A stretch of 39,584 bases of DNA, taken from CAYSND01 sp964642235. Its GTDB lineage: Bacteria > Bacteroidota > Bacteroidia > Bacteroidales > UBA932. A program made the position numbers and the translations under genes. The stretch lies in assembly GCA_964642235.1 (NCBI GenBank), contig CAZXOP010000006.1, forward strand, positions 1-39,584, written 5' to 3'. Position 1 is the first letter of the stretch. Every line of letters starts with the position of its first letter. Below the pieces are notes generated by a model. The model saw only the letters and a list, made by a program, of their open reading frames with translations. It made no database searches and was not told the origin of the DNA. Shown here one piece after another: positions 24,449 to 32,328 of this stretch.

Positions 24449-25100
24449 ACATAAGAAATTTATGGAGAACGAGGGGTTCTCCTGCCTATTCCAACCTACT
24501 GTAAATGAGGTATTAAATAGAGATTATCCACTCAAAGGGAGATGGAGAGAAGAGGTTTTTAAAAACAATAATCCCATTGTCCTCGAACTTGGGTGCGGAA
24601 AAGGGGAATATACCATAGCTTTGGCTGAAAGGTCTCCCGAAAGGAACTATATAGGGGTGGATATAAAAGGGGCAAGGCTCTGGAAAGGGGCTAAATATTC
24701 GACAGAACATAACCTATCAAATGTCGCCTTTATTCGGAGCAGAATAGATTTTATCGACTCTTTCTTTGAGAAGGGAGAGGTCGCAGAGATTTGGATTACT
24801 TTTGCAGACCCACAAATCGAGAAGCCGCGAAAGAGACTTACCTCTCCACTTTTTTTAGAAAGATATTCTCGATTTTTGAAAGCTGATAGTATCATACATC
24901 TAAAGACAGATAGTACTGTTCTATACGAATCTACACTTTATGTTATAGCTCAAAGGGGACATACTCTTTTAGAGTCTAACTCGGATATCTATGGTTCAGG
25001 GCGTGCATCGGAAGATGATATTCTATCCGTTAAGACCTTCTACGAAAAACAATTCCTTGCTAAAGGACTCCCTATCACCTATATTAGATTTCAGCTATAG
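24432..25100 (+). CDS. trmB: tRNA (guanosine(46)-N7)-methyltransferase
   Basis: The 222-aa protein is a class I methyltransferase with VLELGCGKGEYTIALAERSP for SAM binding, NYIGVDIKGARLWKGAK, and WITFADPQIEKPRKRL, the TrmB-specific region around the tRNA-binding and catalytic residues. It forms m7G46 in tRNA variable loops. It overlaps gldH by 17 nt, and its stop codon region overlaps the convergent polyprenyl synthase gene by 6 nt. Confidence 0.92.
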   Translation: MSGKDKHKKFMENEGFSCLFQPTVNEVLNRDYPLKGRWREEVFKNNNPIVLELGCGKGEYTIALAERSPERNYIGVDIKGARLWKGAKYSTEHNLSNVAFIRSRIDFIDSFFEKGEVAEIWITFADPQIEKPRKRLTSPLFLERYSRFLKADSIIHLKTDSTVLYESTLYVIAQRGHTLLESNSDIYGSGRASEDDILSVKTFYEKQFLAKGLPITYIRFQL

Positions 25101-26105
25101 AGTCAGCCATCGGGCGATATCTATAAGTCCCTCTTTGGATTTTGAGGGGGGGAGTATTGAGAGAGAGTCTATAGCCATTTGGATATTCTCTGTAAGTCTC
25201 TTTTTAGCATATTCTGACCCTGAGTGTCCCTTAACGAACTCCCTTATAATTTGAATGTTTTTACTATTCTTTTCAAAAGAGGCTTTATCCAATGTATCTA
25301 TCTCAGAGATAAGAGAGAGGATATACTCTCTCAGCTCACTCTCTTTCTCGCTCTTCAATGCTCCGATAAGGGGGAGAGTTATTTTCCTCTCCGCCAAATC
25401 TGAACCGACATCTTTACCATCTTCCGGGGTCTCCGAATAATCGAGGATATCATCCCTAATCTGAAAAGAGAGACCTAAATGATATGCATAGTTCCCCATC
25501 TTTTCCACCACTTCATCTGAAGCATCGACTGCAATAGCAGCCGATTTTATTGAAGAGATAAATAGGGAGGCTGTCTTTTTGGAAATTATATTGTAATACT
25601 CCTCTTCTGTGGTTTTTAAATCATCCGCTCTTAACATCTGAAGCATCTCCCCTTCTGCCAAATCTTGAATGGTCGTGGAGAAATTATTCATAATTTCATA
25701 GGTGCATTTCCTCTCTAATAGGAGCTTTATGGCTTTGGAGAGCCAATAGTCACCCATTAGCACAGAGGCACCCGGAGAGAAGAGAGAGTTAACAGTAGCC
25801 GCCCCTCTACGGGTAACACTATCATCCACCACATCGTCATGAAGGAGGGTCGCAGTATGAATGAGTTCTGCTGCTGCTGCACACCCCTTTGCTAAAGGGG
25901 TTATCTCCCCTTTACATGCTTTGGCGGAGAGTAAGACAAGTAGAGGTCGTATCTTCTTCCCCGATGAGGAAAAAAGGTGATTATTAATCTCATTAAGAAG
26001 GGGGTTGTCAGAGAGTACCTGCTCCCTAACCAACATCTCAAACTCTTCCCACTCCTTACGAATGTAATCCTGATATGCTAGTATGCCATTTACTGTAGTA
26101 CTCAT
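25095..26105 (-). CDS. Polyprenyl diphosphate synthase
   Basis: The 336-aa protein is a trans-isoprenyl diphosphate synthase. GKKIRPLLVLLSAKA is the substrate-binding start; LLHDDVVDDSVTRRG (Asp90, Asp91, Asp94) is the first aspartate-rich motif, and LSFQIRDDILDYSE holds the second. It condenses isopentenyl diphosphate onto an allylic chain, most likely an octaprenyl or solanesyl chain for menaquinone, judging by the octaprenyl-like family. Chain length cannot be read reliably. A promoter core lies at 26116-26123. Confidence 0.9.
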   Translation of the reverse strand: MSTTVNGILAYQDYIRKEWEEFEMLVREQVLSDNPLLNEINNHLFSSSGKKIRPLLVLLSAKACKGEITPLAKGCAAAAELIHTATLLHDDVVDDSVTRRGAATVNSLFSPGASVLMGDYWLSKAIKLLLERKCTYEIMNNFSTTIQDLAEGEMLQMLRADDLKTTEEEYYNIISKKTASLFISSIKSAAIAVDASDEVVEKMGNYAYHLGLSFQIRDDILDYSETPEDGKDVGSDLAERKITLPLIGALKSEKESELREYILSLISEIDTLDKASFEKNSKNIQIIREFVKGHSGSEYAKKRLTENIQMAIDSLSILPPSKSKEGLIDIARWLTL

Positions 26106-26115
26106 AAATAGAGCG

Positions 26116-26123
26116 CAAAAGTA
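26116..26123 (-). promoter_or_regulatory. Putative promoter core for the polyprenyl synthase
   Basis: CAAAAGTA on the plus strand is TACTTTTG on the minus strand, fitting TAnnTTTG, 11 nt before the start at 26105. It immediately follows the terminator of the preceding gene. Confidence 0.5.
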
Positions 26124-26130
26124 ATAAAAA

Positions 26131-26157
26131 AAGGGCTGAAAATTAATTCAGTCCCTT
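26131..26157 (-). terminator. Intrinsic terminator after the outer-membrane barrel gene
   Basis: AAGGGCTGAA (26131-26140) pairs with TTCAGTCCCTT (26148-26157) with one bulged base. On the minus strand the hairpin is followed by a run of T, as expected for the end of the transcript carrying the 26183-26869 gene. Confidence 0.75.
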
Positions 26158-26182
26158 AATATTACCTTAAAAGGGGTACCTT

Positions 26183-26869
26183 TTAGAATAAAAATGCTGC
26201 TGCGAGTTCGAATCCGCTGATTTTACTCTTATCAAACATTTTGTTGATAGTGGGAAGACCTGTAGCCTGTGCATCAGCAACAGTACCTAATCCCCATTTG
26301 TATCTTCCGGAGATCTGAACTTTCCAAACCTGAAGACCTACACCAAGACCAACACCATAATTAAATTTCTTCATATTGTCTGAGTTGAAGAAAGTTTCGT
26401 TAACTGTAGTGCCATCCTTAAATTTAAGACCTTGGCTTAGTGCATAAGTAACATAAGGTGAGAACTGAACGAAAGGTTTGATGGGACCTAATTTGATTCC
26501 CCACTGAACATTAACGGGAACTTCTATAACGCCCTGAACCAAAGACATGGTCTTTCCGGCTAAAACAGCATCAATAATGGTTCCTGTTGTAGGCATTGCA
26601 ATGCTTGATCCTACCTGAGAATAGAGTACTTCAGGCTGAACAGCAAAACCCATAGGGAGTTCGATTTGAAGAGCAAGCCCGACATTGAATCCACCATAAT
26701 TTTTAATAGATTCTGTAAGAGCAGTAGTGCTTGTAAGATTAAGATCATTGAAAGAGGTGTAGTTTAATCCCCCTTTAAAACCAAGGTGAGTCTTCTGTGC
26801 AGATACAGGATTTGCGAAAACCATTGCCACGATGGCAATACAAGCAAAAATTTGTAATGTTTTTTTCAT
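26183..26869 (-). CDS. Outer-membrane beta-barrel (porin family) protein
   Basis: The 228-aa protein has a signal peptide (MKKTLQIFACIAIVAMVFAN, then PVSAQ) and a PorT/OMP_b-brl-like eight-strand barrel. The pattern LGFKGGLNYTSF at the start, the glycine-aromatic alternation and the final GFELAAAFLF with terminal Phe are typical. It is distantly related in design to the 158-aa barrel at 27241, which shows the same GFKGG/GIKGG start. It lies 23 nt after trxA and is probably on the same transcript, ending at the terminator 26131-26157. Function unknown. Confidence 0.82.
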   Translation of the reverse strand: MKKTLQIFACIAIVAMVFANPVSAQKTHLGFKGGLNYTSFNDLNLTSTTALTESIKNYGGFNVGLALQIELPMGFAVQPEVLYSQVGSSIAMPTTGTIIDAVLAGKTMSLVQGVIEVPVNVQWGIKLGPIKPFVQFSPYVTYALSQGLKFKDGTTVNETFFNSDNMKKFNYGVGLGVGLQVWKVQISGRYKWGLGTVADAQATGLPTINKMFDKSKISGFELAAAFLF

Positions 26870-26892
26870 AAATTTAGAAAAATTAAAAGTTG

Positions 26893-27204
26893 TTAAATAG
26901 AGTTCATTTTTGTAACGATAGAGGCTTTATTACCAGAGCCAACCATCTTTTCTTTTACCTCTCCATTTTTGAAGAAAAGGAGTGTGGGTATATTTCTAAT
27001 TCCGTATTTCATTGGGACTGCTGAAGCCTCGTCAACATTACATTTGGCTACCACCCATTTCCCCTCATACTCTTTACCTAACTCCTCAACAATAGGAGCG
27101 ATAGCACGACAAGGACCACACCATAGTGCCCAAAAGTCCAATAATACAGGAAGTTCTGATTTTAATACAAGTTCTTCAAAGTTTGAATCATTAATTGCTA
27201 ACAT
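26893..27204 (-). CDS. trxA: Thioredoxin
   Basis: The 103-aa protein has the redox site WALWCGPCRAIAPIVEE with Cys29 and Cys32, the cis-Pro region IRNIPTLLFFKNGE, and the normal thioredoxin length. It has no signal peptide, so it works in the cytoplasm as a general disulfide reductant. Unusually it lies between two outer-membrane barrel genes, with gaps of 36 nt upstream and 23 nt downstream, so it may be co-expressed with them. Confidence 0.93.
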   Translation of the reverse strand: MLAINDSNFEELVLKSELPVLLDFWALWCGPCRAIAPIVEELGKEYEGKWVVAKCNVDEASAVPMKYGIRNIPTLLFFKNGEVKEKMVGSGNKASIVTKMNSI

Positions 27205-27240
27205 AGTCGTTTTAATATTAATTGTTATATAATCTTCGTA

Positions 27241-27717
27241 TCAAAAAAAATAGATTACTGCGATTTCTGTCCCTCTAAAATAGTGCCCCCAACTATATTT
27301 TGCCTTTAACTGGAAGCTTCTGATATCGATTCCCCCTCCAACACCCACACCATACTCAAAAGAGTGAACACCGCTATTCTTAGAGATGAGGTACCCTACA
27401 AAAGGGGAGACCTCGATAAAGGGACGGAAAAGGATGAGATCAAATCCTGCTTGTAAGTTCAATGGGAGTTCTAAGTAATTACCCTTTTGAACAGAACCTG
27501 AAACAGTAATAGGTCTCGACACATAAGAGAGTTCCGGCTGAATGGAAGTTCCTCTAATAGGGAGATTGTATTTCATAGCCACCCCTATATTATAACCCAC
27601 AGGCTTACCTAAATTAACACCGCCCTTTATCCCCCACTCCTGAGCAGACAAAGAAAAAGAGACAGCAAAGAGAGCCAATGCTGTCACTAATACTCGTATC
27701 GATGTTTTATTAATCAT
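27241..27717 (-). CDS. Small outer-membrane beta-barrel protein
   Basis: The 158-aa protein has a signal peptide (MINKTSIRVLVTALALFAVS, then FSLSAQ). The mature region starts WGIKGGVNLGKP and shows repeated amphipathic strands, ending FQLKAKYSWGHYFRGTEIAVIYFF with a terminal Phe, as in eight-stranded barrels. It looks like a shortened relative of the barrel at 26183. No function can be assigned. The region upstream (27722-27804) carries a 14-bp inverted repeat that may regulate it. Confidence 0.75.
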   Translation of the reverse strand: MINKTSIRVLVTALALFAVSFSLSAQEWGIKGGVNLGKPVGYNIGVAMKYNLPIRGTSIQPELSYVSRPITVSGSVQKGNYLELPLNLQAGFDLILFRPFIEVSPFVGYLISKNSGVHSFEYGVGVGGGIDIRSFQLKAKYSWGHYFRGTEIAVIYFF

Positions 27718-27721
27718 AAAA

Positions 27722-27804
27722 TCCCTTTATAAAGTGCGAAGGTAAGAAAAAATTTTACAACTTGATTATTGTATAATAATTCCGTTCGTGACTTTATAAA
27801 GGGA
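27722..27804. repeat. 83-nt inverted repeat with 14-bp perfect arms
   Basis: TCCCTTTATAAAGT (27722-27735) is the exact reverse complement of ACTTTATAAAGGGA (27791-27804). Each arm contains the palindrome CTTTATAAAG, and a further CGAA/TTCG pair extends it. It fills the gap between the end of the efflux operon and the barrel gene. It could be two operator copies, a processing or termination structure, or a mobile miniature element. No T-run favours a simple terminator. Confidence 0.7.
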
Positions 27805-27819
27805 GTTTAATTAAAACAA

Positions 27820-28113
27820 CTACACTGTTTTTTCAATATTCCAGACGAAAGCTCTGACCCCTATCTCTTTATTAACTGCATCAAGTTTCCTTACTGTGGT
27901 TAGTAGCTCATCGACTTTTTCATCTTCGACAATAGTAATTACTGCGGAATTCATTTCGGGCCACGTATGGGTGCCACGACGAGGTTCTCCCCCATTGGTA
28001 CCCCTTCCCTGAACCTGTTCAAAAAAGGTAAACCCTCTTATATTAAGAGCATCAAGCATATATTCTACTTGAGCGGTATTAGCCTGGTTAAATACTATAA
28101 ATACTGATTTCAT
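27820..28113 (-). CDS. PII-like (GlnB-fold) small protein
   Basis: The 97-aa protein has a ferredoxin-like beta-alpha-beta pattern: MKSVFIVFNQANTAQVEYML, then a helix, then NIRGFTFFEQVQGRGT. A loop with GTHTWPEMNSAVITIVED follows and then KVDELLTTVRKLDAV. This is the layout of PII/PII-like proteins, where the loop after the second strand is the sensory or partner-binding T-loop. PII-like proteins of the PII-NG type are known to lie beside RND metal-efflux genes. This gene follows the RND pump by only 2 nt, so a regulatory link is plausible. Neither its ligand nor its target can be read. Confidence 0.7.
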   Translation of the reverse strand: MKSVFIVFNQANTAQVEYMLDALNIRGFTFFEQVQGRGTNGGEPRRGTHTWPEMNSAVITIVEDEKVDELLTTVRKLDAVNKEIGVRAFVWNIEKTV

Positions 28114-28115
28114 AA

Positions 28116-31100
28116 CTATTCTTTATTATCATCCTTTACGGAAAGTTTCATAAAATAAAAATGCTTGCTATTCTTCTCCTCTTTATTACGCTCACCGTGA
28201 CGAGACATAGTGGCATAAAGAGTAGGAACTACGAACAAGGTGATTAAGGTCGAGACTAAAAGTCCCCCAATAACGACTATCCCGAGAGGACGCCACATCT
28301 CTGAGCCCTCCCCTGAGCTTAAAGCCATAGGTAACATTCCAAGCATAGTGGTCATTGCAGTCATTAGAACAGGGCGGAGACGAGACTGACCGGCAAGTGC
28401 AATAGCCTCTTTTAGCTCATGCCCTCTATCCCTCATAAGGTTAGTATAATCCACCATCACAATCCCGTTTTTAACCACTATCCCCACAAGCATTACGAAC
28501 CCAAGGGCACCAATCATATCCAACGAAGTACCTGTTATCCATAGTGATAGAATAACCCCCGTAAGGGCAAACGGCACTGTGGACATTATAATAGCCGGCT
28601 TTTTGAAAGATTCAAACTGAGAAGCCATTACCACATAAACGAGTATTACGATTAACATTAACAACATCCCCAAGTCAGAAAAAGTCTTTTGCAGATTTTC
28701 GTATTGTCCTGCAAGTCTTACAGTAACTCCCTGTGGCATACTTAATTTATCCACCTCTGTCTGAATTTGGGATGCAAGTTCCCCAAGAGAGACATTATAA
28801 GGGGTAACATCCACAGAGACCATTCTCTGACGATTCTTTCTTGCAATAGTAGGGGGAGCCCAGTGCTCTTCTATAGAGGCTACTTCGCTGAGTTTAATAC
28901 TTTTGCCTGTAGCTGTAGGAATGGAAATATTCTCTATGGAAGTAATGGAATTTCTATCCTTCTCCTCAAGTCTGACTATAATATTATACTCGTCCCCATC
29001 TTCTTTAAGGAATCCCGCCCTCATTCCGCTTACTCGATTTCTAACGTAACCGGATACCATAGCCGGAGTAAGACCGCTATATGCCAACTTCTCTTTATTC
29101 ACCACGATTTTCAACTCAGGTCTATCCTCATCCCTGCTTATCATAATATCACGCGCAGCGGGAATATTCCTCTTTATAATATCCCTAATCTGAGCTGCAA
29201 TAGCATTTGTCTCGTTAAAATCATATCCGTAAATCTCAACATTTACTGCTGAACTTCCCCCTCCCATTCCGGAAGAGGCATTACATTTATACCTTGTAAT
29301 CTCAGGATATAGATCCATCTCTTTTCTGAGTTGCTCCGCAATATCAAAAATTGAGCGTTCTCTGTCATATTTCTTATTGCAAACCACCGTCATGGAGATT
29401 TTATTATTGGTGGTACTTGAGAACAATGCGGAAAACCCTGCCTCCTCATTTGAACCTGCTGTGGTAGATATATACCTTATCTCAGGTGCAATCTCCTGGA
29501 ACCTCTCTTCCAATATTCTTGCAGTTTTAAGGGTCTCTTCGAGTCTTGTCCCCCTCTGGAGTTCCACGGAGACGCTAAGTCTTCCATTGTCTGTCTCCTG
29601 CATAAAATCAGAACCTATCTTCCCTGATATTACCGGTAATAGCGAGGCAATGAAAATAAGGAGTACCACGATTAAAGTCCCTGCTTTATGGTTTACACAA
29701 TATCTCAATGAGTTTGCATAGAGTCTGTCTAATTTATCAAAAAATGCAACAACATATTTCTGGTACCAATCGAGTTTGGAGACCACTTCCTCTATCTGTC
29801 CTTGCTCATTAACTCTTATCTTCTTAGATTTTAAGAGCTTCGAACTGAGCATAGGGGTTAAGGTAATAGAGACAATAACCGAAATGGAGATAACTATCGC
29901 AACTATCCAACCTAACTCTTTAAATAGAACTCCTGCCATCCCCTCTAACATCGTAAGAGGAACGAATACCGCAATAATTACAAGCGTGGAGGCAATAACA
30001 GCAGTCCACACCTCGTTGGTGGCATAAATTGCCGCCTCTCGAGGAGATGCCCCCCTATCTAAGTGCCTTGTTATATTCTCCAACACCACTATCGCATCAT
30101 CTACCACCATCCCTATCGCAATGGTTAGCGAGGAGAGCGAAATGATATTCAGTGTCCCCCCTGTGGCCAAGAGATAAATAAAGGCTCCCACCAACGAAAT
30201 AGGGATTGCAAGGGAGATAATGAGGGTGGGTCTCCATTTCCCTAAGAAAAGGAACACCACGAAAACCACAAACAAAAGGGCATATAAAATAGACTCCTGT
30301 AAACTGTATATAGAGTTCTTTATGTCGTCAGAGGAGTTGTAAATAAGAATGGATTTAATGTCGGGGGACAACTCTTTCTGAATCTTCGCCATCTCTTTCT
30401 GCACATTATCACACACCTTTACCGTATTAGAACCCGACTGTTTGGTAACCACCATACGAACCCCGTCGCTACTATTTATCTTCTCATCAAGAGCAAGGTC
30501 TCTAAGAGTATCTTTAACTGTAGCTATATCTCTTACAAAGACTTGCCTCCCCTCTCTGGTCGTAGAGACCACAATACCTTCTATCTCTTTACTATCTACA
30601 TATTCGCTACGAACCTCCATCTGGTACTGCTCTTTCCCCATCTTCACCGTTCCCGAGGAGAGGTTTAGGTTATTGCCACTAATGGCATTCCCCACCATCT
30701 CCAATGGAATACCGTAGGTATCGAGCTTGGATTGGTCTATATTTACATAGACATATCTCTCCGGAGAACCTGAAAGCGATATATTCCCTATCCCCTCGAT
30801 TCTATTTAGTCGAGGGATAATATCTTCATTTAGAATCTTATCGAGCCCGGGGTAACTCTCCTTGGCAGTAAAAGCATACTGAATTATAGGCATTGCACTC
30901 GTGCTGAACTTAAAGATATTTGGATTGGAAGCCCCTGATGGGAGACGATTTTTAAGAATATCTATAAATGACCTGATGTCATTCATCGCCTCATCCATAT
31001 TGGTCCCCCACTCCAATTCAAGGGAAACTATGGAGATATTATCCTTAGATGAAGAGGTCATATTTTTTAACCCATCCACCGAGTTAAGTGAGTTCTCTAC

Positions 31101-31298
31101 AAGCTTGGTAATATTAGTCTCTACCTCACTTGCATTTGCCCCCTGATATGTGGTCATTATAGTTATAAAAGGGGGCTCCATTTCCGGGAATTGGTCTATC
31201 GGTAACTTGCTTAAAGAGAAGATACCGATGATTATTACGGCAACGAAGACAAGGATAGTCGTAACCGGTTTGTTAACAGATGTTTTGTATATACTCAT
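28116..31298 (-). CDS. RND efflux pump inner-membrane permease (HAE1-like)
   Basis: The 1060-aa protein has the AcrB-type layout: an N-terminal membrane helix, two large periplasmic loops and two clusters of membrane segments. Asp400 and Asp401 in SLTIAIGMVVDDAIVVLENI are the proton-relay pair of helix 4, and VKNGIVMVDY in the second half holds the partner lysine. PxxQFPEMEPPFITI and YQGANASEVE at the start fit the drug-efflux (HAE1) class rather than heavy-metal pumps. It should export hydrophobic compounds with the adaptor and TolC encoded next to it. The C-terminal extension (about residues 1035-1060) is short and charged. Confidence 0.93.
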   Translation of the reverse strand: MSIYKTSVNKPVTTILVFVAVIIIGIFSLSKLPIDQFPEMEPPFITIMTTYQGANASEVETNITKLVENSLNSVDGLKNMTSSSKDNISIVSLELEWGTNMDEAMNDIRSFIDILKNRLPSGASNPNIFKFSTSAMPIIQYAFTAKESYPGLDKILNEDIIPRLNRIEGIGNISLSGSPERYVYVNIDQSKLDTYGIPLEMVGNAISGNNLNLSSGTVKMGKEQYQMEVRSEYVDSKEIEGIVVSTTREGRQVFVRDIATVKDTLRDLALDEKINSSDGVRMVVTKQSGSNTVKVCDNVQKEMAKIQKELSPDIKSILIYNSSDDIKNSIYSLQESILYALLFVVFVVFLFLGKWRPTLIISLAIPISLVGAFIYLLATGGTLNIISLSSLTIAIGMVVDDAIVVLENITRHLDRGASPREAAIYATNEVWTAVIASTLVIIAVFVPLTMLEGMAGVLFKELGWIVAIVISISVIVSITLTPMLSSKLLKSKKIRVNEQGQIEEVVSKLDWYQKYVVAFFDKLDRLYANSLRYCVNHKAGTLIVVLLIFIASLLPVISGKIGSDFMQETDNGRLSVSVELQRGTRLEETLKTARILEERFQEIAPEIRYISTTAGSNEEAGFSALFSSTTNNKISMTVVCNKKYDRERSIFDIAEQLRKEMDLYPEITRYKCNASSGMGGGSSAVNVEIYGYDFNETNAIAAQIRDIIKRNIPAARDIMISRDEDRPELKIVVNKEKLAYSGLTPAMVSGYVRNRVSGMRAGFLKEDGDEYNIIVRLEEKDRNSITSIENISIPTATGKSIKLSEVASIEEHWAPPTIARKNRQRMVSVDVTPYNVSLGELASQIQTEVDKLSMPQGVTVRLAGQYENLQKTFSDLGMLLMLIVILVYVVMASQFESFKKPAIIMSTVPFALTGVILSLWITGTSLDMIGALGFVMLVGIVVKNGIVMVDYTNLMRDRGHELKEAIALAGQSRLRPVLMTAMTTMLGMLPMALSSGEGSEMWRPLGIVVIGGLLVSTLITLFVVPTLYATMSRHGERNKEEKNSKHFYFMKLSVKDDNKE

Positions 31299-31300
31299 CT

Positions 31301-32317
31301 CTAATTCTCTTTAACTGTTAGCTGTACACCATCTATTAATTTTGCCTGTCCAAGCACCACCAATTCATCCCCTACTGATATTTCAGGGGAGATAATCTCT
31401 ATCTTATCATCGAATCTCTGTCCAAGAGTAACAAATACCCTCTTGGCAACACCACCATCATTTAAGAAGACAAACCTCTCATTAGAACCTGAGAGTTTAA
31501 GAACTGTCTGGTAAGGGACAATAACTGCCTCCACTTTATCTAAAAAGAGTGAGGAACGGATATACATCCCGGGGCGGAGAACCCTGCTCTCATTAGGAAT
31601 TTTTAGTTTAACTTGGAAAGTGTGTGAAGCGGGGTCTATTGTCGGAGAGATAACCTCAACAGTGGCAGGGAACTCTTTATTAGGATAGACATCCGAACTA
31701 ATTGTAACTTTCATCCCTGTTTTAATTAAAGGAAAATAGAGTTCAGGAATATTTATAAATGCTTTAAGAGTGGAGATTTGTGTAAGAACAAGAATCGGCA
31801 TTCCGCTATATAACTCCCCATCTTGGAAGTTTTTAGCCGAAATAACCCCTGCAAACTTCGCTTTAACAAATGTATTGGCTTCGAGAAAGTCAAGATTCTC
31901 TTTTGTCTGCTGGTAGCTTAGTTTTACCTGATCATAAGCTTGCTCCGAAACAGCACCACCCCCTTTAAGGGCCTCCATCCTCTCCATCTCTGTTTTAAGA
32001 TTTGAGAAGGTAAGTTTTGCGGAGTTGTATTGTCTTCTGTCCATTGTAATAAGTTTGTCTCCTTTTATTACATTGTCTCCGACTTCAACAAAGATCTGCT
32101 CTATCGAACCTGTAAGGGATGGGGAGATGCTCATCTGCTCGTAACCTTGAAGGACGGTAGAGAGCTCCACCTCTTTGGAGACTACACTCTTTTCGATAGT
32201 CATTGTTTTAACAAATTCTTGGCGTACAGACTCCTCTTTTACAGTGGTCTTTTTTCCTCCACAACTCGCCAAGAGTATTATCATAGAGGTAATTAAAATG
32301 GTGTTATACGTTTTCAT
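31301..32317 (-). CDS. RND periplasmic adaptor (membrane fusion protein)
   Basis: The 338-aa lipoprotein (MKTYNTILITSMIILLASCG, lipid anchor at the Cys) has the AcrA/MexA-type layout. The lipoyl halves are YEQMSISPSLTGSIEQIFVE and VKAKFAGVISAKNFQDGELY, with an alpha-helical hairpin between (about residues 95-145), and the beta-barrel and membrane-proximal domains follow. It bridges the RND pump and TolC across the periplasm. Gaps of 2 nt to the pump and 11 nt to the TolC gene show one operon. Confidence 0.92.
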   Translation of the reverse strand: MKTYNTILITSMIILLASCGGKKTTVKEESVRQEFVKTMTIEKSVVSKEVELSTVLQGYEQMSISPSLTGSIEQIFVEVGDNVIKGDKLITMDRRQYNSAKLTFSNLKTEMERMEALKGGGAVSEQAYDQVKLSYQQTKENLDFLEANTFVKAKFAGVISAKNFQDGELYSGMPILVLTQISTLKAFINIPELYFPLIKTGMKVTISSDVYPNKEFPATVEVISPTIDPASHTFQVKLKIPNESRVLRPGMYIRSSLFLDKVEAVIVPYQTVLKLSGSNERFVFLNDGGVAKRVFVTLGQRFDDKIEIISPEISVGDELVVLGQAKLIDGVQLTVKEN

Positions 32318-32328
32318 ATCTTTAGTTA

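Noticed and set aside
26205..26225. tRNA T-loop-like GAGTTCGAATCCGC
   Set aside because: It is part of the coding sequence for the C-terminal strand of the barrel protein and no cloverleaf surrounds it. A similar GGTTCAAGTCC at about 11164 lies inside hemW.
28767..31146. Several plus-strand open frames opposite the RND pump gene
   Set aside because: They are antisense shadows of a strongly conserved pump gene, with no family matches or promoter signals of their own.
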